Positions 1 through 6,951 of a DNA stretch of 64,000 bases are shown piece by piece. Made by a program: the position numbers and the translations under genes. The notes under the pieces are model-generated. The model searched no databases and was not told the origin of the DNA. It worked only from the letters and a program-made list of their open reading frames with translations. Within the stretch, counting starts at the first letter, position 1. Each line of letters starts with the position of its first letter. Source of the stretch: Streptomyces griseosporeus (GTDB taxonomy: Bacteria; Actinomycetota; Actinomycetes; Streptomycetales; Streptomycetaceae); assembly GCF_014656055.1 (NCBI RefSeq), contig NZ_BNBR01000010.1:124001-188000 (forward strand), read 5' to 3'.

Positions 1-503
1 CCCTGTGGACCGGGCAGACCCGCGACCGCAGCTGGGACGACATCGGCTACAACTTCCTCGTCGACAAGTGCGGCACCCTCTACGAGGGCCGCGCCGGCGG
101 TGCGGACCGCCCGGTCACCGGCGCCCACACCCAGGGCTTCAACCACCGCACCACCGGCATCGCCGCCATCGGCACCTTCACCGACGGGGCCGCCGTGCCG
201 GCCGCGATGACCGAGGCGATCGCCGCGCTCGCCGCCTGGAAACTGGGCCTCGCCGGGCTCGACCCGCGCGCGGAGGTCCGGCTGGTCTCCAGCAACAGCA
301 ACAGCCGCTACCCGCGCGGTACGACGGCCACCCTGCCCGCCGTCGCCGCCCACCGGGACGCCTACATGACCCGCTGCCCCGGCCCGGCCCTCGTCGCCCG
401 GCTGCCCGCCATCCGCCAGCGGGCCGCGGCCCTCCAGGGCCGTACCGCCGCACGCGATACCGCCGCACACGACGGGACCGCGCAGGCCCGGCAGGCCGGC
501 TGA
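1..503 (+). CDS. Peptidoglycan-recognition/N-acetylmuramoyl-L-alanine amidase, C-terminal part
   Basis: This is the 3' end of a gene that begins before the window; the reading frame is open from base 3 to the TGA at 501-503. The visible protein resembles the PGRP/amidase_2 fold, which cleaves the bond between muramic acid and L-alanine of the peptide stem. Seen: WDDIGYNFLVD, then an LYEGRAGG turn, then AAHRDAYMTRCPG. In that last motif a His and a Cys eight residues apart match the last two zinc ligands of T7-lysozyme-like amidases. The first His ligand would lie upstream of the window. The tail after the Cys is short and Arg/Ala rich, so the amidase domain is C-terminal. An N-terminal signal or repeat region cannot be judged from here. 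Confidence 0.85.
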   Translation, partial: LWTGQTRDRSWDDIGYNFLVDKCGTLYEGRAGGADRPVTGAHTQGFNHRTTGIAAIGTFTDGAAVPAAMTEAIAALAAWKLGLAGLDPRAEVRLVSSNSNSRYPRGTTATLPAVAAHRDAYMTRCPGPALVARLPAIRQRAAALQGRTAARDTAAHDGTAQARQAG

Positions 504-509
504 GCGGGC

Positions 510-1031
510 TCACTCGCCCCGGAAACGCTCCCACAGCTTCGGGAACCGCTCGGCCAGGGCCCGCTCGTCCTCGAAGTCCAGCGGGGTGCCCGCCGGTTCC
601 GCGGGCTGCGGCGGCAGCCCCAGGTCAGGGGCGACCCCGCCGGTCAGCTCCTCGTAGGCCTCGTCGGCCGCGTAGCCGATCTCCTCGCCGTCACCGTCGA
701 CCTCCTCGTCGAAGTCGTCGAGCAGGTCGGCGAGCGAGTCCGGGTCGTGCAGCGCGCCCTCGAACACCTCCCGGCCCTGGCCGATCAGCCAGCAGCGGAA
801 GAAGTCGAAGGCGTCGTCGCTGGCCCCGTCGAGCAGCACCCAGGCGGCGCCCCACAGGTCCCAGCGGTAGGCCCGGTTGTAGCGGGCCTCGAAGTGACGG
901 GCGAAGTCCAGGACCGCCTCGGGGTCCAGCTGCCGCAGCCGCTCCACGAGCACGTCGGCCTGCTCCTCGGGATCACCCTCGGCGGCCTCCCGGCTCGCGT
1001 CCACCAGCTCCCAGAACTCCGTCTCGTCCAT
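510..1031 (-). CDS. DUF4240 domain protein
   Basis: A 173-residue acidic soluble protein opening with MDETEFWELVDASREAAEG, the usual start of DUF4240 proteins. The function of the family is unknown. The body contains FEARYNRAYRWDLWGAAWVL and DDAFDFFRCWLIGQGREVFE, the aromatic-rich core of the family. A long run of Asp/Glu follows around residues 110-125. ATG codons further upstream in the same frame (for example at 1046) would add only a poorly conserved extension, so the start at 1031 was preferred on family grounds. The ribosome-binding site is weak. It converges tail to tail with the amidase gene, leaving only six bases between them. Confidence 0.75.
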   Translation of the reverse strand: MDETEFWELVDASREAAEGDPEEQADVLVERLRQLDPEAVLDFARHFEARYNRAYRWDLWGAAWVLLDGASDDAFDFFRCWLIGQGREVFEGALHDPDSLADLLDDFDEEVDGDGEEIGYAADEAYEELTGGVAPDLGLPPQPAEPAGTPLDFEDERALAERFPKLWERFRGE

Positions 1032-1106
1032 CACGGGTTCCAGCATCGGTCCATCGGATGCCGGACGCACGCGGAGTCGGCGGATCGTTACCCCCCGGCC
1101 GCCCGC

Positions 1107-2081
1107 TCAGCCCCCGTACAGCGCCGCGAGCCGTCGCGCGTCCCGGCCGAACCGCTCCCGCAGCCCCTCGGGGGCCAGTACCTCCGCCTCCGGGCCCAGT
1201 GCCGTGAGCTGGGTGTGGGCGACCTCCTCGGACTCCACCGGCAGGGTCACCGTCAGCCGGCCCTCGGCGTCCGCCTCGCCGGCCGCCGCCAGGGCCTCGC
1301 GTGCGGCGAGCGGGTCGACGACGTGCGGGAGCCGCCGTACGCCCTCCGCGGTGAGCCGTACGACGGCCTCGGAGCGCCAGATCGACCGGGCGAAGCGTTC
1401 GGCCTGCGCCGCCCAGAAGCCCGGCAGGTCGAACTCCTCGTCCCGCGCGAAGGTCTCTGCGAGCGGCGCGACCCCGGTGAACCGGTCGATGCGGTACGTG
1501 CGGAAGGAGCCCGCCCGCGGCACCCGCGCGGCGAGGTACCAGACGCCCGCCTTCAGCACGAGGCCGTACGGTTCCAGCTCCCGCTCCACCTCGCGCTCGT
1601 GCCGCAGATAGCGGGCGGTGATCCGGCGGTCGTCCCACACCGCCTCGGCGACGGCCGGCAGCAGCTCGGGCGTCCTCGGCTCCTGGAACCAGTTCGGGGC
1701 GTCCAGATGGAACCGCTGGGCCGCCGTGCGCGGGGCGTCCCGCAGGGAGGGCAGCAGCGCCGCCGACACCTTCAGCCGGGCCGCCGAGGCCGCGTCCTCC
1801 AGCCCCATCTCCCGCAGCGCCCCCGGCACCCCGCTCAGGAACAGCGCCTCGGCCTCGCCGCGGTGCAGCCCGGTCAGCCGCGTGCGGTACCCGCCGACCA
1901 GCCGGTAGCCGCCGGCCCGCCCCCGGTCGGCGTAGACCGGCACGCCCGCCTCCGACAGCGCCTGCGCGTCCCGGGTCACCGTCCGCTCCGACACCTCCAG
2001 CTCCCGCGCCAGCTCGGCGGCGGTCATGGAGGGGCGGGACTGCAGCAGCAGCACCATCTTGATCAGTCGTGCGGCACGCAT
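1107..2081 (-). CDS. WYL-domain HTH transcriptional regulator
   Basis: A 324-residue regulator. Residues 1-55 (MRAARLIKMVLLLQSRPSMT onward) form a winged helix of the HTH_11/DeoR-like type, with TAAELARELEVSERTVTRDA as the recognition region. A WYL domain follows, with the GVWYLAARVP signature near residue 195 and basic residues around RTYRIDRF. WYL domains are thought to sense ligands, often nucleic acid-related or cyclic nucleotides; the ligand here is unknown. A C-terminal WCX-like segment (LTVTLPVESEEVAHTQLTAL) closes the protein. The start at 2081 fits the family length; upstream in-frame codons run into the palindromic element and were rejected. No obvious target gene is adjacent apart from the DUF4240 gene. 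Confidence 0.85.
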   Translation of the reverse strand: MRAARLIKMVLLLQSRPSMTAAELARELEVSERTVTRDAQALSEAGVPVYADRGRAGGYRLVGGYRTRLTGLHRGEAEALFLSGVPGALREMGLEDAASAARLKVSAALLPSLRDAPRTAAQRFHLDAPNWFQEPRTPELLPAVAEAVWDDRRITARYLRHEREVERELEPYGLVLKAGVWYLAARVPRAGSFRTYRIDRFTGVAPLAETFARDEEFDLPGFWAAQAERFARSIWRSEAVVRLTAEGVRRLPHVVDPLAAREALAAAGEADAEGRLTVTLPVESEEVAHTQLTALGPEAEVLAPEGLRERFGRDARRLAALYGG

Positions 2082-2111
2082 GGGCCCATCATGCAGGAGG
2101 CCCCCGCCCTT

Positions 2112-2287
2112 AGGGCCTGTTGCGAGAGTCCCGCCTGCTCGGCGACGCCCGGCACGCGCGCTCGCCGCGTTGCCGGAGCGCCCACGTGACTCCGCCACGC
2201 GGGCGCTCCGGCGCCTTGCGATCGCACGCACCGGACGCCGCCGAGCCCGCCCTTCGGGCGGACGACGGGACTCTCGCAACAGGCCCT
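2112..2287. mobile_element. MITE-like element with 22-bp perfect terminal inverted repeats
   Basis: Bases 2112-2133 and 2266-2287 are perfect reverse complements over 22 positions (outer end AGGGCCTGTTGCGAGAGTCC). The interior continues as an imperfect palindrome: CTCGGCG near 2138 pairs with CGCCGAG near 2238, and GCCGGAGCGCCC near 2172 pairs with GGGCGCTCCGGC near 2200. The whole 176-bp unit can therefore fold into one long hairpin. It carries no gene and sits between the WYL gene and aceE. Size, termini and lack of coding capacity suggest a non-autonomous transposable element mobilised by an IS with the same ends, but no clear target duplication is visible. It could also act as a terminator for aceE. 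Confidence 0.55.
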
Positions 2288-2320
2288 GGCGAGGGCCTCC
2301 CTCCACGAGAAACAGCCGGA

Positions 2321-5023
2321 CTACAGGCCGTACTTCTCCCGGGCCTCCTTGACCGCGGTGGCCTTCACCTCGCCGCGCCGGGCGAGCTGGGCCAGCGCCG
2401 CGACGACGATCGACGGGGCGTCGACGCCGAAGTGGCGGCGGGCGGCCTCACGGGTGTCCGACAGGCCGAAGCCGTCGGCGCCCAGCGAGGACCAGTCCTG
2501 CTCGACCCACTGCGCGATCTGGTCCGGGACCTGGCGCATGTAGTCGGAGACCGCCAGCACCGGGCCCTCGGCGCCCTGCAGCGCCTGGCGGACGTACGGC
2601 ACGCGCTCCTCGCCGCGCAGGAGGGCCTCGTCGGCCTCCAGCGCGTCGCGGCGCAGCTCCGTCCAGGAGGTGGCCGACCAGACGTCGGCGGCCACGCCCC
2701 ACTCCTCGGCGAGCAGCTTCTGGGCTTCCAGGGCCCAGTGGATCGCCGTACCGGAGCCGAGCAGCTGGATGCGCGGGGCGTTGGCCGGGACGGTGACGCC
2801 CGCGGACTCCGCCGTGTTGAAGCGGTACAGACCCTTGATGATGCCCTCGTCGATGCCGAGGCCCTGCGGCTTGGCGGGCTGCGGCAGCGGCTCGTTGTAG
2901 ACCGTCAGGTAGTAGAAGACGTCCTGGTCCTCGCCCGGCTTCGCCTCGCCGTACATCCGGCGCAGACCCTCACGGACGATCACCGCGATCTCGTACGCGA
3001 AGGCGGGGTCGTACGTCAGCGCGGCCGGGTTGGTCGCGGCGATGACGGGGGAGTGGCCGTCGGCGTGCTGCAGGCCCTCGCCGGTCAGGGTCGTCCGGCC
3101 GGCCGTGGCGCCGACGAGGAAGCCGCGGCCGAGCTGGTCGCCGAGCTGCCACATCTGGTCGGCCGTGCGCTGCCAGCCGAACATCGAGTAGAAGATGTAG
3201 AACGGGATCATCGCCTCGCCGTGCGTCGCGTACGACGTCGAAGCGGCGATGAAGTCGGCCATCGAACCGGCCTCGGTGATCCCCTCGTTGAGGATCTGGC
3301 CGTTCTTGGCCTCCTTGTAGTACATCAGCTGGTCGCGGTCGACCGGCTCGTACGTCTGGCCCTTGGGCGAGTAGATGCCGAGCGACGGGAACAGCGACTC
3401 CATGCCGAAGGTGCGCGCCTCGTCGGGGACGATCGGCACCCAGCGCTTGCCGGTCTCCTTGTCGCGGACCAGGTCCTTGATCAGACGGACGAAGGCCATG
3501 GTGGTGGCCACGTTCTGGGAGCCGGAGCCCTTGTCGAAGGAGGCGAACGCCTTCTCCGCCGGGGCGGGCAGCGCCGGCAGCGGGTGCGTACGGCGGGCCG
3601 GGGCGGGACCGCCGAGGGCGGCGCGGCGCTCCTGGAGGTAGCGGACCTCGGGGGAGTCGGCGCCCGGGTGGCCGTAGGGGACCACGCCGTCGACGAAGTC
3701 GCTGTCCTTGATCGGCAGGCCGAGCAGGTCGCGCATCGCCTTGAACTCGTCCACCGAGAGCTTCTTCATCTGGTGGTTGGCGTTCTTGGAGGCGAAGCCC
3801 TCACCGAGGGTGTGGCCCTTGACCGTCTGGGCCAGGATCACGGTCGGCGCGCCCTTGTGCTCGACGGCGGCCTTGTACGCGGCGTAGACCTTGCGGGGCT
3901 CGTGGCCGCCGCGCGAGACGTGGAAGATCTCCAGGATCTTGTCGTCGCTCAGCAGCTTCGCCATCTCGGCGAGCGCCGGGTCCTTGCCGAAGAAGTCCTC
4001 GCGGATGTAGGCGGCGTCGCGGGTCTGGTACGTCTGGACCTGCGCGTCCGGTACCTCGCGCAGCCGGCGTACCAGCGCGCCGGTGGTGTCGAGCTGGAAC
4101 AGCTCGTCCCAGGCCGAACCCCACAGCGTCTTGACGACGTTCCAGCCGGCGCCGCGGAACTGGGCCTCCAGCTCCTGCACGATCTTGAAGTTGGCGCGGA
4201 CCGGGCCGTCGAGGCGCTGCAGGTTGCAGTTGATGACGAAGGTCAGGTTGTCCAGCTGCTCGCGGGCGGCGAGCGCGAGGGCCGCGGTCGACTCCGGCTC
4301 GTCCATCTCGCCGTCGCCGAGGAACGCCCACACGTGCGAGGCGGAGACGTCCTTGATGCCGCGGTTGGTGAGGTAGCGGTTGAAGCGCGCCTGGTAGATC
4401 GCCGACAGCGGGCCGAGGCCCATGGACACCGTCGGGAACTCCCACAGCCAGGGCAGGCGCCGCGGGTGCGGGTAGGACGGCAGGCCGTTGCCGCCGGCCT
4501 CCTGACGGAAGTTGTCCAGGTGCTGCTCGGTCAGGCGGCCGTCGAGGAACGCGCGGGCGTAGATACCGGGGGAGGCGTGGCCCTGGATGTACAGCTGGTC
4601 ACCGGAGCCGTCCCCCTCCTTGCCCTTGAAGAAGTGGTTGAAGCCGGTCTCGTACAGCCAGGCCGCGGAGGCGAAGGTGGCGATGTGGCCGCCGACGCCG
4701 TGCTTGGCGCCGCGGGTCACCATCGCGGCCGCGTTCCAGCGGTTCCACGCGGTGATGCGGGCCTCCATCTCCGGGTCGCCGGGCAGCTCGGGCTCGGCGG
4801 CGGTCGGGATGGTGTTGACGTAGTCCGTCTCCAGGAGCTTCGGCAGCGCGATGCCGGCGCCCTCGGCGCGCTCCAGCGTGCGGCGCATCAGGTACGCGGC
4901 ACGGTGCGGCCCGGCCGCCTTGGCAACGGCGTCCAGGGAGGCCTGCCATTCGGCGGTCTCCTCGGGGTCGCGGTCCGGGAGCTGGTCGAGCTCGCTCGGC
5001 TGGATGGCGTTGGGGTCGGTCAT
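2321..5023 (-). CDS. aceE: Pyruvate dehydrogenase E1 component, homodimeric type
   Basis: A 900-residue thiamine diphosphate enzyme that decarboxylates pyruvate and acetylates the lipoyl group of the E2 subunit. Seen: GHASPGIYARAFLDGRLTEQ near residue 150, and the ThDP/Mg motif FLGDGEMDEPES near residue 240 followed by FVINCNLQRLDGPVR. Also seen are EGITEAGSMADFIAASTSYA in the pyrimidine-binding half and a C-terminal transketolase-like domain ending GVDAPSIVVAALAQLARRG. Length and architecture match the AceE family rather than the alpha/beta E1 type. The start MTDPNAIQPSEL has an AGGAAGG ribosome-binding site seven bases upstream. No E2 gene is directly attached; the lipoyl E2 (10366-12177) and lpd lie downstream in the window. 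Confidence 0.97.
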   Translation of the reverse strand: MTDPNAIQPSELDQLPDRDPEETAEWQASLDAVAKAAGPHRAAYLMRRTLERAEGAGIALPKLLETDYVNTIPTAAEPELPGDPEMEARITAWNRWNAAAMVTRGAKHGVGGHIATFASAAWLYETGFNHFFKGKEGDGSGDQLYIQGHASPGIYARAFLDGRLTEQHLDNFRQEAGGNGLPSYPHPRRLPWLWEFPTVSMGLGPLSAIYQARFNRYLTNRGIKDVSASHVWAFLGDGEMDEPESTAALALAAREQLDNLTFVINCNLQRLDGPVRANFKIVQELEAQFRGAGWNVVKTLWGSAWDELFQLDTTGALVRRLREVPDAQVQTYQTRDAAYIREDFFGKDPALAEMAKLLSDDKILEIFHVSRGGHEPRKVYAAYKAAVEHKGAPTVILAQTVKGHTLGEGFASKNANHQMKKLSVDEFKAMRDLLGLPIKDSDFVDGVVPYGHPGADSPEVRYLQERRAALGGPAPARRTHPLPALPAPAEKAFASFDKGSGSQNVATTMAFVRLIKDLVRDKETGKRWVPIVPDEARTFGMESLFPSLGIYSPKGQTYEPVDRDQLMYYKEAKNGQILNEGITEAGSMADFIAASTSYATHGEAMIPFYIFYSMFGWQRTADQMWQLGDQLGRGFLVGATAGRTTLTGEGLQHADGHSPVIAATNPAALTYDPAFAYEIAVIVREGLRRMYGEAKPGEDQDVFYYLTVYNEPLPQPAKPQGLGIDEGIIKGLYRFNTAESAGVTVPANAPRIQLLGSGTAIHWALEAQKLLAEEWGVAADVWSATSWTELRRDALEADEALLRGEERVPYVRQALQGAEGPVLAVSDYMRQVPDQIAQWVEQDWSSLGADGFGLSDTREAARRHFGVDAPSIVVAALAQLARRGEVKATAVKEAREKYGL

Positions 5024-5131
5024 GTCGCCGCCTTCCTCAGTCGAAGGGGGTTCCCTCACAGGCAAGGGTTCGGGGGTGCCCTAGGTCTTTGGCAGGACAG
5101 GGCGTCGGGCTTCGGTAGAAGTCCGTCGGCG

Positions 5132-5161
5132 ACTGTAACTCCCTGATCGATGATCGATCAA
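5132..5161 (-). promoter_or_regulatory. Predicted aceE promoter with embedded palindromic operator
   Basis: On the minus strand a TTGATC -35 hexamer (plus 5156-5161) is separated by 18 bases from a TACAGT -10 hexamer (plus 5132-5137). This would place transcription start near 5125 and give an untranslated leader of about 100 bases. Overlapping the -35 and spacer is the near-perfect 17-base palindrome TGATCGATGATCGATCA at 5144-5160. A palindrome there is well placed for repression. The adjacent GntR regulator is the natural candidate, but this is inference. Confidence 0.45.
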
Positions 5162-5199
5162 AGGGTTGAGGGCGAAAACCTCTTGATCACCAGAAAATA

Positions 5200-5234
5200 G
5201 GCACCGGGTGCCTCGCCAGGAGACACCCGGTGCC
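5200..5234 (-). terminator. Intrinsic terminator downstream of the GntR gene
   Basis: An 11-bp perfect stem (GGCACCGGGTG at 5200-5210 with CACCCGGTGCC at 5224-5234) encloses a 13-base loop. Read on the minus strand it is followed by TATTTTCTGG, a short U-rich tract, so it should end transcription of the regulator gene before the aceE promoter. GTGTTTT follows on the plus strand, so it may work both ways. Confidence 0.7.
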
Positions 5235-5307
5235 GTGTTTTCGAATGGTTTTCGCAGGTGAGGCCACGTATGAGCGAACGCCCGCTCACCACGCGCAGGC
5301 GGTACGC

Positions 5308-5937
5308 TCAGCCCTCGTGGCGCGGGGCGCAGCCGAGGACGTGACCCTTCACCAGCTCCGCGATCCGGGGGTCCCGGCGCCGGAACGCCTCCACCAGCTC
5401 CTGGTGCTCCTCCGCGTACGACTGCTGCACGGTGCCCAGCCAGCGGATGGACAGGGCCGTGAACACCTCGATGCCGAGGCCCTCCCAGGTGTGCAGCAGC
5501 ACCGAGTTGCCCGCGGCGCGCACCAGCTCCCGGTGGAAGGCCACGGTGTGCCGCACCTGCGCGGTGCCGTCGGCGTTGCGGTCGGCCTCGTACAGGGCCG
5601 CCACGTGCGGCTCCAGCGCCGAGCAGTCCACCGCCAGCCGCTCGGCCGCCAGCTCGGCCGCGATGGCCTCCAGACCGGCCCGGACGGGGTAGCTCTCCTC
5701 CAGGTCCGCCGCGGTCAGGTTGCGCACCCGCACGCCCTTGTTCGGCGCCGACTCGATCAGCCGCAGCGACTCCAGCTCCCGCAGCGCCTCCCGCACCGGC
5801 GTCTGGCTGACCTCCAGCTCGGTGGCGATCCGGCGCTCCACGATCCGCTCACCCGGCTGCCAGCGCCCGCTGATGATCCCTTCCAGGATGTGCTCGCGGA
5901 TCTGCTCGCGCAGCGAGTGGATGACGGGCGCGGTCAT
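5308..5937 (-). CDS. GntR/FadR-type (FCD domain) transcriptional regulator
   Basis: A 209-residue regulator. The N-terminal winged helix (residues 5-75) carries LREQIREHILEGIISGRWQP, then TELEVSQTPVREALRELESL, the canonical GntR helix-turn-helix. The C-terminal all-helical FCD ligand domain contains VRAGLEAIAAELAAE, HTVAFHRELVRAAGN and the Asp/His positions used for metal or carboxylate binding in FadR/VanR relatives. An AAGGAG ribosome-binding site lies six bases before the ATG. It is upstream of aceE on the same strand, separated by a terminator and a palindromic promoter. A role in controlling pyruvate dehydrogenase expression (PdhR-like) is plausible but inferred only from position. Confidence 0.88.
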   Translation of the reverse strand: MTAPVIHSLREQIREHILEGIISGRWQPGERIVERRIATELEVSQTPVREALRELESLRLIESAPNKGVRVRNLTAADLEESYPVRAGLEAIAAELAAERLAVDCSALEPHVAALYEADRNADGTAQVRHTVAFHRELVRAAGNSVLLHTWEGLGIEVFTALSIRWLGTVQQSYAEEHQELVEAFRRRDPRIAELVKGHVLGCAPRHEG

Positions 5938-5962
5938 GAGGGCTCCTTAGGGCGCGGCTGAC

Positions 5963-5975
5963 GTTTAGACAATAC
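5963..5975 (-). promoter_or_regulatory. Possible autoregulatory GntR site at the regulator promoter
   Basis: The minus strand reads GTATTGTCTAAAC here, a partial match to the TTGT-N-ACAA style of palindrome bound by FCD-type GntR proteins. It overlaps a TATTGT hexamer suited to be the -10 box of the regulator gene, which starts 32 bases downstream at 5937. This is a weak motif-level suggestion. Confidence 0.3.
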
Positions 5976-6168
5976 GGCCGATGCGCTCCGGGGGAGGGGC
6001 GCGCGGGGGCCCTTTCATGCAGGTGAGACGAGACTTACACAGGCCCGCCGCAAGGGCAGCCCCCGCGGCGCCCGCCGTCGGGCGACCGATGCGGCGCCTG
6101 GCGAATTACGCACCTGTCGAACGGCACTTCGATTAGGTTGCCTGGCAGGCGAACGGAACGGGGATGCA

Positions 6169-6555
6169 GTGGCTCAGAAGGACTTGGCAGCCAAAAGGGA
6201 CGATCTGACCCGCCTGGCGGATGATCTCGACACCATGCAGGAGCATCTGATCCGGCAGGTCCGGCGCATGGACCGCATCGTCGACGAGATCGAGCAGGGC
6301 TGGCAGGGCCCTGCCGCCGCCGAGTACCGCAAGCTCCACCGCTCGGTGGCGAAGGACGCGGTCCGGATCCGCGAGGTCATGCGGAGGCTGGAGGAGGCCG
6401 TGCGACTGAGCCGGGACGGGTTCACCGAGACCGAGCTCGACATACTCGCCCGCGTGCGTGCCGTCAGGGTCGATGTCGACGCGGAGGCGGACAGGCTGTC
6501 CACTCCGGCCGAGGCCGAGCCGACGCGTCCGCGCAGCAGCCTCGACGGCATGTAG
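6169..6555 (+). CDS. WXG100-like small helical protein (first of the toxin locus)
   Basis: A 128-residue protein predicted to be two long helices. The turn is DEIEQGWQGPAAAEYRKLHR, with the W-x-G of ESAT-6/WXG100 proteins near residue 46. Charged heptad-like segments flank it (LAAKRDDLTRLADDLDTMQE and RIREVMRRLEEAVRL). GTG at 6169 is the chosen start; a nearby ATG at 6164 is out of frame. It lies 81 bases before a second WXG100-like gene and upstream of a large toxin. It could therefore be a type VII secretion substrate partner or targeting factor; that role is inferred. Confidence 0.75.
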   Translation: MAQKDLAAKRDDLTRLADDLDTMQEHLIRQVRRMDRIVDEIEQGWQGPAAAEYRKLHRSVAKDAVRIREVMRRLEEAVRLSRDGFTETELDILARVRAVRVDVDAEADRLSTPAEAEPTRPRSSLDGM

Positions 6556-6636
6556 GCAGCGGGCGCAGCGGCGAACGACGCGACAGAGGAAGGGGCGGGG
6601 TGCGGTGGCGCCGCCGTCCGGAACGGGGAATGAAGG

Positions 6637-6951
6637 ATGCAGGGCGACAGCGCCGAGTACGACTACATAGCGGTCTCTTTCGGAACGCTGGAACATCTCA
6701 CGGCCGAGCTCGACGACATCCTCAGACAGCTCGACGGTCAACTCGAAGACCTCTACACGCGCCTGGCGCCGGTCGTGGCGTCATGGCGGGGAGAGGCCCG
6801 CGACGTGTTCCTTGGCGAACTCGACGCCTGGGACGCCTCGGCCAGGGATCTGCAGGCCGCCCAGAAGTGGCTGCACGAGGTCGTCACCAGTGCCCACCTT
6901 GGGTACGCGGCCGCGCACCGAGCGGTAATGCGGGGATGGGGCGGCGCCTGA
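6637..6951 (+). CDS. WXG100-like small helical protein (second)
   Basis: A 104-residue helical hairpin protein with the turn VVASWRGEARDVFLGEL (W-x-G near residue 50), matching the ESAT-6/WXG100 fold. The amphipathic helix before it is FGTLEHLTAELDDILRQLDG. The ATG has a GAAGG ribosome-binding site close upstream. Its TGA overlaps the ATG of the downstream toxin gene by one base, so the two are translationally coupled. Such small helical partners preceding LXG/WXG toxins usually dimerise with the toxin N-terminus for type VII export. No secretion machinery genes are in this window. Confidence 0.78.
   Translation: MQGDSAEYDYIAVSFGTLEHLTAELDDILRQLDGQLEDLYTRLAPVVASWRGEARDVFLGELDAWDASARDLQAAQKWLHEVVTSAHLGYAAAHRAVMRGWGGA

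Noticed and set aside
1107..2306. Longer WYL regulator starting within the MITE-like element
   Set aside because: The extra 75 residues would be encoded by the palindromic element, are Arg/Gly-rich and have no family support.
2120..5146. About 1000-codon open frame opposite aceE (plus strand)
   Set aside because: It mirrors aceE codon by codon, has Arg/Val/Gly-rich composition with no domain, and arises from high third-position G/C. The same applies to long opposite frames over lpd-sucB (10459-13596), the deacetylase/PelF genes (15717-19070) and the RND gene (37303-40452).
6600..6950. N-terminal extension of the toxin frame upstream of 6951
   Set aside because: The frame is open back to 6600 but overlaps the second WXG gene and reads as Arg-rich shadow sequence. 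The ATG at 6951 with TGATG overlap is a natural start.
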